From NCBI RefSeq assembly GCF_039555335.1, contig NC_092646.1, positions 33,486,880 through 33,550,879 on the forward strand: a stretch of DNA of 64,000 nucleotides. The letters are read 5' to 3'. Made by a program: the position numbers and the translations under genes. The notes under the pieces were generated by a model. It was not told where the DNA came from and ran no database searches. It saw nothing but the letters and a program-made list of their open reading frames with translations. This DNA comes from Amphiura filiformis (Eukaryota; Echinodermata; Ophiuroidea; Amphilepidida; Amphiuridae). Within the stretch, counting starts at the first letter, position 1. Every line of letters begins with the position of its first letter. Below, one piece after another: positions 45,260-56,067 of the stretch.

Positions 45260-47094
45260 TACACTCCAGAGTTCAGTGAATGCGAATGTTGTTTTCACTC
45301 TGTGCTATTGTCAGCCGGTTCATGCCCGGATGTCCGACCGACAGAATATGACGTATTGTGAATGTGATGGGCTTTAATACTCGAGAAACACCAGCATCGA
45401 ATTTGCTCATGGATGCCCACGCATTCGTGGCTAGTGTTCGTTTGTATCTGGGGGAGGGAGGGTAAACATATTATAAAGACCACATAAACAGCACATAATT
45501 ATAATGACAATAAAGCATGATAAACAGAATTCGATAAACATACCCTGAAATTAGCCTGACACATCATGGCGCTATTATTGGTTCCTTCCTTACCATAGGG
45601 CCATGACCTCCGTACTATGTCAAAAAGCTTCGAATTTGCACACGATAGTTACGCATTCGATGCTAGAGTGCATTGCTGTCATGTTTCGGTCGGACTGCAA
45701 TTGTTTGCACCGGAGGTTATTTATTCTGTTAATGTTGAAATTTGGATGAAAGTTATTTCGATGAGTCAACTGTATATTTTGAGCAAGATTTACCTATTTT
45801 GGACAGTCTAAAATTTTGCTGAAGTGTGATTTTGGCAACATTTTTGATGCGATCGCCTATTGGCTGTGTTTACTTAGCTGAACTTCCATTGCGTTACATG
45901 GCGTCATGCTTCAGTGAATCCGACTAGATTTTGAACGCAATGGTCTCTAGCCTAGAATGTGAAGCTATCGCTGAGCAATAGACTTCTCGAGCAAGCTAGA
46001 CACTGCCTACATGTATGCTATGGCCTTAATGTTATGCTGATTTCATACTTTCTGCCGCTTACCGCTGAGCAGCGTGACTTGGATTCAACTCCTGGTGATG
46101 CTGATATTGATATATCAGCTTTCAAGGAATTTTTTTTTTTTTTGGGGGAGGAGTGAATTTCAGGGGCAAAATTGGTGCAAAAAGTGGAAATTTATGTGAC
46201 TTTTATTTTCTAAATTGACCCCTGACTACATGTATGTCAGTGGAGTGGCCAGAGTTGGGGCAACGAAGGTAATTACTTATTACCCCACCAATATTTTGTT
46301 CTGTCTCTTCAGATTGGTTCTGTCGGATCATTTTCAGTAGTCTGACTTTGACCTTTTTCACTATACATGTATGAATAATTACAAGTCAATTTTTTTTTGT
46401 CAAACAAAAATCCAAAATGTTTTTTTTTTTCCAAAAATTTTGATTCCTGTCACTGATATCAGTGAAACACCTTTAAAAACTGTTCAATTATCATTCTGCT
46501 TCTTGCCATATTAACTTTGGTAGTTGACAAATGTACAAACTGCCTAAGAATAAGCCCTTCTGAGTCATTAAAAAAGGGCAAAACAAAACCCTAGAGCTAC
46601 CAGGGGCCCTGGACCCTAAGCCTACGCGGGTCCTTGGACCCCAGCCGTTAATGACTCCGCTCACTTTGCTCAACTTGGTAACTTCATTCAGAATCAGAAT
46701 GATTCTGCCTTTTTGCTCAAATTACTTGCCCCACCAATGTACCAAAGTCCTGCCTATATACCACTGATCTGTGTAAGATATATATATCTTCGTATTGCAA
46801 GTGTTGTATCTGTTGTTTTTTAACTTTTTTTGTGCTTGTTTCAGATGGAGGTTTATCTGCAGGCCTCAAATTTTAAGAAACGCCTGACATCTTTTTGGAT
46901 GGTGCTAGACCTGTACTCTATGCGGATTTTGTGCAACTGAGTAATATTGTTTTGCATGATATGAATTAATGTGAAGCAAGACACTCTACCACAATTCTTT
47001 AATATTTGTGGAAAACGGTATTTTGTGAACTGTTCTGTAAGGAGTAGGTGCTCCTTATAAAGAGAGGAATTTACAAATTAAACCACCAAACAAC
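45260..47094. other. Upstream region of Crypton-derived copy 1
   Basis: 45,710-45,900 resembles 49,255-49,380 (GTCAACTGTATATTTTG, TTTTTGATGCGATYGCC, then GCTGWR-ACTTCC). An acceptor-like site (TGCTTGTTTCAG|ATGGAG, 46,845) could begin a short upstream exon, but I could not link it in frame. Confidence 0.5.
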
Positions 47095-48450
47095 ATGGAG
47101 ACTTTAAATAGAGATCCTTGTCTGCCTTGTGGGTCCAATAGATTTGCTACAGTTGACCCGGAGGAATTTCAGGAGCTCTTGAAACAGACTGACAGTGAAA
47201 ACAGACAGCAGAGGAGCCCGGTGGTCGGTGCCAAAATTTTTAGAGCTTATTTAGCATCGAAAGGCTTGTCTACAAACTTTGAAGAGTTTGAAAAGAAAGA
47301 ATTAGCCGATATGTTGGCTAAGTTTTATGTCGAAGCCAGACGAGAGGATGGTAAACCATATAAAACAGGAACACAGTTAAACATTAGAGCTTCGCTGAAT
47401 CGACACCTTAAAAACACCAGCAACAGACCGATTAATATCATATCGGAGGCAGTCTTTTTTGACGCTAACCTTGCATTTTCGGCCAATCAAGAAAAGTTGA
47501 GAAAAGAAGGCTATGGAGACACAGTGTCAATTGATAAAAGTGATATAGCAAAGCTGTACGCATCTGGTGTTTTCAATGAAGATACACCGGAAGGACTGCA
47601 GAATAAAGTTTGGTTTGAACTGATGCTTTACATTAATGTAGGTGGCCTTGGTAGAGACAAACTGAGAATGCTGGAGAGGGATCACTTTTCTATTGCTGCC
47701 GATTCCAACGGAAGACGTTAGCTCTATCAAGCCAAGGATAACATGACTAAGAAGATTCAAGATAAAGATTGCATGACATCGAAAGCGGGTGGAGGAAGAA
47801 TGTACGAAACTCAAACAAAATGGTGTCCGGTGGCGTCATTTGAGAAATATATATCCAAGCTTTATCCTTATTGCAATGCTCTGTTCCAAGTACCAATTGC
47901 GACAAATTCTGCACATTTATATATAAACAAGCCTTGGTGGTACAAAAATAGCCCGGTAGGCGTGAAAACACTTGGTTCGTTCATGCCAAAGCTGTCATTA
48001 GCTGCGGGTCTTTCAAGGGGTTATACAAACCACAGTTTGAAGTCTACAAGTATGACCATTCTTGATGAGAGTGCGTTTGCATCCAAGGATATCTGCAGTG
48101 TGTCTGCATCCAGCATCAAGACCTGTATTGGTCGACCCAACAACATAGAGAAGCAGAAATTGCCTGGTGCTTTATCATTGTCCAAGGATATCTGCAGTGT
48201 GTCTGGTCCACGGTCTGAAACCAGCGTCAATACCTGTATTGGTCGACCCAACATAGAGATAGGGCAGCAATTGCCTGGTGCTTTTTCATTGTCTATCAGC
48301 CAACCAGTAGCGGAATCAAATGAAGCAGAAGACATCACCAATGACAAGCCAACACCATCTTCTGGGTCACCATCTGCAGTCACATCTTCTTCTGCTCAGT
48401 GTACTACTCATGCAGCCACAGTTATTTCCGCAACAGGGAATATTGATGGG
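47095..48450 (+). pseudogene. Crypton-derived tyrosine recombinase-like exon, copy 1 (one in-frame TAG)
   Basis: The frame is open from ATG (AACATGG, 47,095) to donor GATGGG|GTAAAT except for TAG at 47,719-47,721, where copy 2 has a Tyr codon. The N-terminal SAM-like region reads FRAYLASKGLSTNFEEFEKK and VEARREDGKPYKTGTQLNIR. The catalytic-domain start is LQNKVWFELMLYINVGGLGR and includes a G-R-D-K-L-R element. In the C-terminal part the H-x-x-R box reads NHSLKS (R to K), the later GH reads GP or is missing, and the nucleophile Tyr region reads TCIGRP. About 40 residues (SKDICSVS...CIGRPN...LPGA) are tandemly duplicated. The recombinase is probably inactive. It may still be a host gene exon if the TAG is polymorphic or a sequencing error. 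Confidence 0.75.
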
Positions 48451-48465
48451 GTAAATATATAAATG

Positions 48466-48709
48466 ATGTGATCAAGCAAAATCAGTCGGAAGTTGGATAT
48501 ATTGATTTTCAGATCATATAGCCAAACAAAAACAATAGTTTCTTTTGTTTCGTATTGTTTTGGAAACATTTTAACTGTTCATATCTTTGGAACTATTAAA
48601 TGTTCAATTTCAATGGGGTTTTGTAGCTTTGTATTAAATGCTTCATACAATCATGTGTAAAAATATTGAGTATGCCCAACTTCAGACTGATTTTGCTTGA
48701 TCACACCAC
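48466..48709. mobile_element. MITE family Q, copy 3
   Basis: TGATGTGATCAAGCAAAATC ... GATTTTGCTTGATCACACCA. Begins about 14 bp after the donor of Crypton-derived exon 1. Confidence 0.8.
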
Positions 48710-48715
48710 ATATTA

Positions 48716-49051
48716 CACTGTAAACTGAAAAGGTCCTAAGAAGGACAAATCAACCTAAGAGTTAATACCCTACTACAATGGGGAATTATGGCAAAGTTAG
48801 GTCACTAAAGAATTGAATTTAGGGCACTTTTTAGGACACCCACTTCACTTAACAAAGGCAATCACTTCACTTTTAGGACAGCCACTTCACTTCAAGTGGA
48901 TTTCCTGGGAGTGAAGTGGTTCCATTATTATGTGAAGTGGGTGTCCTATAAAGTGCCCTAAATTCAATTCTTTAGTGACCTAACTTTGCCTAAGTTGAAT
49001 TGAGGCACTTAGGTTGATTTGTCCTTCTTAGGACCTTTTCAGTTTACAGTG
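48716..49051. mobile_element. CACTG-ended MITE with TTA duplication
   Basis: Arms about 130 bp: CACTGTAAACTGAAAAGGTC ... and inverse, TTA on both sides. CACTG ends with a 3-bp target fit EnSpm/CACTA-like elements. Confidence 0.85.
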
Positions 49052-50733
49052 TTAATGCATACCATTACATATTATTTAATACCATACCGGGACAGTATGT
49101 TTATAAAAATGTGCAATTCAGGAAATGCCTCATGGGATATTTTGAATATTTGGAAAATAAATTATGGGGAATATAAATATTTTGTAGTTACTGATTAGAG
49201 GCTAAGAATCCATAGCTATCGTTATTTGGTGATCAGTATTTAATCAGTATTTGGATGATTCTTATTTTGATAGGTCAACTGTATATTTTGGGGTCTAAAA
49301 TTGAGTCCATGTGCAATTTTAGCACCATTTTTGATGCGATTGCCAGTTGTAAGATCAGCTGTATAACTTCCATAGAGAATAAATGATAGGAATTTTTGTT
49401 TTTACTATCTCCTACATGTACCATGTGATAGACAACAGGCAGGTCCAATATTTTGAGTACCGTAGTGGATGCCGGTGCAGCCGGTATTCACTACCGTGGA
49501 ACACCCTTGACGAGGTGCAAGTATGTACTATAAATTATGTACTATAAGTGCATCTACACAAACAAGATCTTTTTGCAGTACTAAAATGGTAAACAAGTGT
49601 ATTTTATTTCAGGGGATATTCTATTGTAGTGGATGCTGGCTGTGGGCCTGCCCGTCGTCTATCACATGGTAGAGGATAGTAAAAGGTCATTTTCACGGTA
49701 AAGGGTGTAACTTTGGATTTTTAACATTTTAATCCGTAGTGTTCTAATAAAGCCACAGAATTCCATAATTTTTGGCCACATAAGTCATCTAGTTAGCAGC
49801 TACCTTGGGTAGCATAATCAGCTTTGGGAGTTACTGCGTTCAGTTTTAGCAGGCTTAAATGTACTTAATATTGCCATTTTGAAAAACTATAAAAAACAGT
49901 AACATTTTTGTAAAACCCTGTGTTTTCTTCAGTTAGTTCATGGATAATTTTTCTTATCCTGAAAGTACAGTCATATGTTCAGTAAACACTGCCACATTAG
50001 ATTTAATTGTGAACGGCCCTGTATTTTTGAGAACCGGACTTCGATATTTGTCGTTTGAGGCTTCATTTTCCGTTAACAATTGTTAACAAACTTTGTGGGT
50101 GTAGCTTTGGTTCATAATTCTTGGTTATTTCTTCACTTCTTCTTGATTTATAACAGTTGTTATCTTAACTTGAAATGGGTAACAAAAATTAGCCGATTTG
50201 CAAGCTTTTAAAATTTTTATAAAATCTTGACTTCAAATAGCCGTTTTTCCGTTAACTTTTTGAAGCCTCCGAAACAAACTGTTCAGCAAGCTTGTGCAAA
50301 TATAAATAAAAGAGCTCATCCAATCTATTTATCAAAATGTAGCAAAGTAGATCCTCAAGTCACATGTTTTTAAATCGTGGAGATATATATCACCGTTTGA
50401 AAATGGGACCCAATACAAACTTTCCGTTAACAATTGAAGCCTCCGAAACAAATGAAGCCTCCGAAACAACAGTAAACTTAATTATCATCTATGCATATCT
50501 AAATTGGTGTGTTTCATACTGATATCTGCATTGTAATTATTACTTGATATGTGCAGAATGTCATAAATTAAAAAAAAAATTGACATTATGGTTAATGTTT
50601 GAAAAATATACTGATACCTTAAAAGCCTGTTTCGGGGCTTCACATGCAAAAAACACCATACTTAACAAATGGGTGAAAAAATTAATGTGTGATAAATCTA
50701 CAATATCTGCCGCATAGAATCATTGATTCAATA

Positions 50734-50862
50734 TGTACAAAACCACATGAATCAGATTGACTTTTAACAGTATCATGTATTGATCAATCAGTTATCGACA
50801 ACAAGGTTGTTTATCAACCTTGGTCATTACTCCAGTAATGAGTCTGTAGTGAACACATTACA
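50734..50862 (-). repeat. 3' LTR of Ty3/Gypsy element
   Basis: 129 bp, identical base for base with the copy at 55,939-56,067. Bounded on the left by CAATA and on the right by the polypurine tract. Confidence 0.95.
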
Positions 50863-50873
50863 TCCCCCTTATT
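50863..50873 (-). promoter_or_regulatory. Polypurine tract of Ty3/Gypsy element
   Basis: The minus strand reads AATAAGGGGGA directly before the 3' LTR, the expected position for plus-strand priming. Confidence 0.8.
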
Positions 50874-51637
50874 TTAAGGATGTTTTCTTTCAACATAGTT
50901 TAAAGAAAATATTAACACTTCTTTCTGTTAACTGTTATCCGAATGTTCATTGTTCATGGATAATTATGCAAACATTTGTTGCATTCACTGAGGTCTCAAA
51001 AGTCTATTGGCATATTGTAATCTTTGCCACAAAATCAATATGCATTGAATATAAAAGTTTAGGACATGTCTTTTTAGTCCATAAAAGTTAAATCAGGTAA
51101 CTTTGCTAAAAGTCGTTTTTGTAAAGTCTCTAAATGTTAACAACATTTGCCATGTACTTCATGGCTTAACTTTTTAAACTGACTTGCATGTTTTGCAACT
51201 TGAAATCAATAAATTGTGATTATTTGATCACTTAAACTGCAGTCTCTGTCTGTTTGTTTCTAAGAGTTCAAGTTCTTGTTGATTTACTGATTTTGGTTAG
51301 TTCAAAATTTACTAAAGTGTCTCTTGCATTAACTTTATTGCATGAGTAAATTAAATTACTAACTCAATGAGTTGTTATCGAGAGATTTTCAAGAAAATCA
51401 TGACATTTCAGTGTCTTTTCACTGATTTAAATATGCTCAGTTTCAATTCAGTGTACTTTCACTGATTTAACAATGTTCCAAATACATTAAATGTCCAAAT
51501 TTGGCACAAAAATGTAAAGTCAAAATTTGGCTTGATTGTTTCACAGAAATCTTTGAAATACAAATGTGGGCTTTATCAATTTTGGATGCCCTTTTGGAGT
51601 AATTATTTCACATAATCAGCCAAATAGGATGGGGATT

Positions 51638-52823
51638 TTATTTGTCCCCCGATTTGGTGGTTTTGGTAGTTAGAGTCTGTTCAGTTGCTGGCTCTGTTGT
51701 GCTGCTGGCTTTCTTCAGAACTGGCTTGCTGATCTTGTCTTGTGTCTTGGTCTCTGGTGCTTGTTGATGCTGATTCTGGTGTGTCGTTGCTTGTTGCTTG
51801 TTGTCTGTCTCTACCTGTTGCTTGTTGCCTGTCGTTGCTTGTTGCCTGTAGCCTGTAGTTGACTGTTGCATGTTGCTTGCCGTTGCCACGCTGTCTTTGT
51901 TAGGTGCTGGTGGTTGTTCTGATGTTTTCTTCAGATGTACTCGGTTGCGCCTGTAGATTGCGTGTGGCGTTTCTACCATGTAGGATCTTTCATCCAGTCT
52001 TCTGGATACAATGGCTTTAGTCCATGTTTTCTGACCTTGCACGAGGGGTTTCATTCTGACTACGTCACCCTCGTCCAGAGGCTTGAGATCTTTAGCGGAC
52101 TTGTTGAACTGGGCTACTTGCTTGTCAGTGCGGCGTTGCATATTTACCGCTTCATCAACGATCTTTGGTTTCAAGAGTTCTGCTGATGTTGGGAGAAGCG
52201 TTCTGGTGCGACGATTCATTAGTCTTTGTGCGGGGCTAGATTTTAGTCCTTGTGTGGGGGTATTGCGATGGTCAAGTACCGCAATGTATGGGTCGGTACC
52301 CGCTTTGTTGGTTTTGGTTAAGATGCGTTTAGCGGTCTTCACTGCGGACTCCGCCTTTCCATTGGCCTGACTGTTGCGGGCTACTACAAAGATGCTCAAA
52401 GTCCCAGGCTTTGGCGAATGCTGCAAACGCGTCCGAAGTATATTGCGGACCGTTGTCGCTAATGACCTGCGTCGGGCTGCCATATCTTGCAAAGTGGTTC
52501 TTGAGTTTCTTGATGACAGTTGCACTGGATGTGTCTGGAAGAAGATCAATTTCCCAGAAGTTACTGAGATAGTCAACAGTCACAAGGAAATCGTTCTTGT
52601 TCCATGAGAAGAGATCTGTTCTAACGCGTTCCCAAGGTCTTGATGGGAGTTCATGGGGCATGAGGGTCTCCTTTTGCTGACTGTTCTCATATGTCCTGCA
52701 AATGTCACAGGTTGCAATGTAGTGTTTAATTTCACTGGACATGTTGGGCCAAAACAGGGATTCGCGAGCTCTGCGAAGACAACCGTCGGTTCCAAGGTGT
52801 GAAGAGTGAATCTTAACTTTCAT
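51638..52823 (-). pseudogene. Integrase of Ty3/Gypsy element, two frame segments
   Basis: 52329-52823 has the HHCC zinc region (HSSHLGTDGC ... CDICRTYE) and the first two acidic residues of the DDE core (LVTVDYLSNFW; VISDNGPQY). The frame breaks near 52,378. 51638-52576 then carries the third acidic residue in NGKAESAVKTAKR and a C-terminal domain (KPLDEGDVVRMKPLVQGQKTW). A Gln/Thr-rich tail follows. Confidence 0.9.
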
Positions 52824-52863
52824 GTCTTGTCGGAGTTTCTGTGGTATGACGACTTGTCCACCT

Positions 52864-53490
52864 CTAAATATCAGTCCGTTTTGTACCGCTTAACTCGTCT
52901 CTGTAGCCAAAGTATGGCGTAACTTGCTCGGGTAAGAAGTCTCGCGTTTCTGGCCATCCATTCAGGATCGTCGTTCTGAGGAGTTGCAGGGATTCGTCTT
53001 GTTGTGTTTCTTTGCGAATTTGCTCCAGCCGTTCGTCCCGTATTGGCAAGAAGCTGACGATGTTGACTTCTTCAAAGCCATGGCTGTCTTGAGGCGAGTT
53101 GTCGATGAATGCTCTTGAGAGAGTGTCTGCTAGGTACATAGTTTTACCTGCTTGATGGACAATGTCATAGTCGTATTTCTGGAGTCTGAGCAGCATACCT
53201 TGCAATCTCTTGGGGGCTTTAACCAGCGCTTTCTTCACAATCATCTCTAACGGCTTGTGATCGCTGATTACTTTGGTGTAGCGTCCAAAGGTATACTGAT
53301 GGAACTTCTCGAAGGAAAATACCACCGCTAACATTTCCTTCTCAATGGTTGCATACCGCGTCTCCGCGTCTATCAGGGCTCTGCTTATGCGTCGCGATTA
53401 TTGGCGATCATGTTGGAGTAACACTGATCCTATGCCTTTGTTGCTGGCGTCACACTGTATCACCAATGGCTCACTGGGGTCATAGTATGC
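52864..53490 (-). pseudogene. RNase H region of Ty3/Gypsy element, broken
   Basis: Between 53,340 and 53,490 RNase H start motifs (QCDASNKGIGSVLLQHD) are visible in a frame with stops. 52,864-53,334 continues with FSFEKFHQYTFGRYTKVISD and HKPLEMIV, the HKPL box of Gypsy RNase H. It ends in another frame break near 52,890. Confidence 0.85.
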
Positions 53491-53491
53491 G

Positions 53492-54293
53492 CTAGTACGG
53501 AGCTGCTGTGATCATCTGCTTGATCTTTGCTAAGGCTTCCTGCTGAGGAAAATCCCAGTGCCATTCTACATCTGGTCTGCTCAATTGTCTCATAGGTTCC
53601 AACACGCCTGACAAGCTCGGCATGAAGCGGCTGAGGTAGTTGACAAAGCCGACTAGTCGCTGCACACTCTGTATGTCTGTTGGAGTAGGCATGTTGATGA
53701 TCGCTGTGACCTTTGCGGGTCAGGTTTGAGTCCTTGACTTGTGACTTGAAATCCTAAAAAGGAATTTCCTTTGCTCTGAAAAGATGATTTGTCCTTGTTC
53801 AACTTGATGTGCTGCTGTACACATCTCTCTAGTAACTTCTCCAGGTTACTGTCGTGATCTGCAAGTGCGGCTTCTTGGGTTGCTCCATTGCCATAGACTA
53901 CTATGTCGTCTGCTACGCATAATACACCGCGCAATCCTTCCAGGGCTACATGTAAGCGATACTGAAATATCTCTGAAGATGCGCATGTACCGAAGGGAGC
54001 CGTAGCCACTTGTAGCGACCGAAGGGTGTGTTGAAAGTAGTCAACTTGCTTGATTCTTCATCCAGTGTGAGTTGCCAGAACGCTGACGACAAATCTAACT
54101 TGGAGAAGATCTTGGCATCGGTTAAGCTAGGCAAGACATCATCTATTGTCGGCAGTTGATAGTGCGCCCTCTTCAATGCTTTGTTTAAGGGTCTAGGGTC
54201 TATGCAAATTCTCAAGTCTCCATTCTTTTTCTCAGCCACAACCAGCTGACTCACCCACTGGGTTGGACCTTCTACTGGTTCAATCACTTCCAT
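53492..54293 (-). pseudogene. Reverse transcriptase of Ty3/Gypsy element, in three frame segments
   Basis: RT blocks are visible in three overlapping frames: 53946-54293 (VEGPTQWVSQLVVAEKKNGD, then FSKLDLSSAFWQLTLDE), 53653-54009 (FQYRLHVALEGL, then the polymerase box VADDIVVYG), and 53492-53692 (LVGFVNYLSRFMPSLSG). The breaks are single-base shifts at short G runs near 53,995 and 53,717. Catalytic DD is present. As written, no continuous polymerase can be made. Confidence 0.9.
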
Positions 54294-54331
54294 GTCAACC
54301 AGGCGATCCAGCTCGGCTTTAACTTTTGGCT

Positions 54332-55741
54332 TTATTGCATGGGGTAGGCGTCGTGGGGGGGTAGAATTGTCGGTTCTACATCAGGGTTGCATTCAAAATG
54401 GACTTCACCTGGTATTTGTCCAAGCTCTTTATTGAAGACATCCGCATATTTATCCTCAGGCTGCTTGAGCTTAGGATCTTGTTTCACATGTACTGCTGCT
54501 ACGCGATTAAAGTTTTCATCATTTACTGTGATCAAGTTCATCGCTTGACATGCTTTGCTACCAAGTAGTGGGGTCAAATCTTCTTTGACGACTTTAAACT
54601 CTACTGAGTACTTTTTGTTGTTCTTTGGGTTGCGTATCTTGAGTCGACATGCTGCGTGCGACATCAAAGTTGCTTTATTCCACATCTGCAGCTTAGTGGC
54701 TTTCTTAACTAATTTCTTGGGGTCAACGTACTTCTCGGAGATCAAGTTCACTTTCGCTCCGCAGTCAACTTGAAAAGTTATGCGTTTTTCATCCTCGACT
54801 AACATTTCAGCGAAGATATCGTCACTCTTGACCGTGTTTACCGTTACCGTGTCCTCCGGTTGCACATCTACAGCGCCAATGTACTCTGTACTGGTGTCGG
54901 TATCGCTGTCATTGTCACCTGTTGGGGCGTCTTCCATGTCGTTGTGCACTGAACGCTTTTTCTTACACACTATCGCCAAGTGGTCCTTACCACCGCAGGC
55001 TCTGCATGTTTTCTTATATGCGGGGCATTCTAGTTTATTTCTTGTGTGCTGTCGGCCGCAGAACTTGCAGTCTAACTTCTGGTTCTGCATGCTTTGTTTC
55101 TTGGCCTGCTTGTGTTTGTCCCTATTACCACTACTAGGCTTTGCCAACCTTTGCTTTACTCTGTGAACACTCGCTCCGTGCTCCCCTGGTGTCGTAGTGT
55201 ATGCTTTCATCTCCGTTTCTGCTGCTTCTGCACTTTTACAGAGATCTATGCATGCATTTAAAGTTAGTTCTCGTTTTTGTAACAGTAGCTTTCTTGTGTT
55301 GTTGTTGTTAATGCCTACCACTATTCTGTCTCTCAACAGTGTGTCGCTCAAGCAGTTACAGAAATTGCATGTTTTTGCTAGTGTTCTTAATGTTGTCAAG
55401 TAAGCTTCAAATGTTTCACCTTGTTCCTGGTTTCGCTTGTTAAATACATATCTTTCATATGTCTCGTTGATTTCGCCTATGGCGTACGTGTTGAACTTGG
55501 CAATTATTAAGTCTACAGTTTGATTCTCACCTTCAGGAAACTCAAACGCATTGTAGATTTCAAATGCATCGGGGCCAATTGTGTGTAAAAACAATGCCAC
55601 TTGATACTCGGGCGTTTGCGTTGCTAACTGTGTTATGACGGCGTAATTTTTCCATCTCAGCCGCCAGGTTTTCCAGTTCTCTAGCGCTCCTTTTTTGACT
55701 TGCAAATGTTCTGGGGCCTTAATTCCACCAACTGGTCGCAT
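54332..55741 (-). CDS. Gag and protease of Ty3/Gypsy element
   Basis: 469 codons. The Gag core has helical capsid-like sequence (WKTWRLRWKNYAVITQL, FEAYLTTLRTLAKTCNF). Cys-rich knuckles follow (CKFCGRQHTRNKLEC, CRACGGKDHLAIVC). Near codon 330 is a retropepsin site FQVDCGAKVNLIS, with DCG where DSG/DTG is common. The frame leaves the expected Pro-RT linker at a run of seven G (plus strand 54,355-54,361) and then ends. Confidence 0.9.
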   Translation of the reverse strand: MRPVGGIKAPEHLQVKKGALENWKTWRLRWKNYAVITQLATQTPEYQVALFLHTIGPDAFEIYNAFEFPEGENQTVDLIIAKFNTYAIGEINETYERYVFNKRNQEQGETFEAYLTTLRTLAKTCNFCNCLSDTLLRDRIVVGINNNNTRKLLLQKRELTLNACIDLCKSAEAAETEMKAYTTTPGEHGASVHRVKQRLAKPSSGNRDKHKQAKKQSMQNQKLDCKFCGRQHTRNKLECPAYKKTCRACGGKDHLAIVCKKKRSVHNDMEDAPTGDNDSDTDTSTEYIGAVDVQPEDTVTVNTVKSDDIFAEMLVEDEKRITFQVDCGAKVNLISEKYVDPKKLVKKATKLQMWNKATLMSHAACRLKIRNPKNNKKYSVEFKVVKEDLTPLLGSKACQAMNLITVNDENFNRVAAVHVKQDPKLKQPEDKYADVFNKELGQIPGEVHFECNPDVEPTILPPHDAYPMQ

Positions 55742-55920
55742 GGGCGCTGCATGCTGTTGCTGTTGACCGCTGGGCCGTCACCACCGCATTTCCATCTTCT
55801 GGGCCGGCATCGTGACTATTTTCACTCTTACACTTTCTGAAACCTTCCTGCTACTGTCCGCTACAATTTGAAACAGTTTTTTGGGCGTTTGGTTTCCTAA
55901 AAGCGGCGAAAAATGTCAAG

Positions 55921-55938
55921 TCCCACCGCTGTTCACCA
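55921..55938 (-). promoter_or_regulatory. Primer-binding site of Ty3/Gypsy element
   Basis: Immediately after the 5' LTR the minus strand reads TGGTGAACAGCGGTGGGA. The leading TGG would pair with the CCA end of a tRNA. I did not identify which tRNA. Confidence 0.6.
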
Positions 55939-56067
55939 TGTACAAAACCACATGAATCAGATTGACTTTTAACAGTATCATGTATTGATCAATCAGTTAT
56001 CGACAACAAGGTTGTTTATCAACCTTGGTCATTACTCCAGTAATGAGTCTGTAGTGAACACATTACA
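55939..56067 (-). repeat. 5' LTR of Ty3/Gypsy element
   Basis: 129 bp, identical to the left LTR. Bounded on the right by target duplication CAATA and on the left by the primer-binding site. Confidence 0.95.

Larger units (their letters stand above)
50734..56067 (-). mobile_element. Ty3/Gypsy LTR retrotransposon, full length, pol frame broken
   Basis: A 5,334-bp element flanked by the 5-bp duplication CAATA (50,729-50,733 and 56,068-56,072). LTRs are 129 bp and identical, with TGT...ACA ends. Order on the minus strand: LTR, PBS, gag with zinc knuckles, protease, RT, RNase H, integrase, PPT, LTR. This is Ty3/Gypsy order. Short LTRs and K02A2.6-like pol suggest the Mag-type lineage. It sits inside a terminal-inverted-repeat element (49,685-56,879), whose uninterrupted relative at 22,687-24,539 confirms the insertion site. 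No env was seen. Confidence 0.95.

Noticed and set aside
46845-46940. Upstream exon of the Crypton-derived gene (acceptor-like TTGTTTCAG|ATGGAG)
   Set aside because: The frame stops at about 46,938 and no donor in phase links it to 47,095; left as a possibility only.
47719-47721. Programmed stop-codon readthrough in Crypton-derived copy 1
   Set aside because: The bases after TAG (CTCTAT) do not match a known readthrough context, and the paralogue has Tyr there; a plain nonsense change is simpler.
54355-54361. Programmed ribosomal frameshift between protease and RT
   Set aside because: The run falls in a conserved Pro-RT linker rather than at an ORF junction, and several other single-base shifts of the same kind follow, so error or decay is likelier.
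54780-55166. Plus-strand open frames across the gag gene
   Set aside because: Antisense shadows of the minus-strand Gag frame; no family resemblance.
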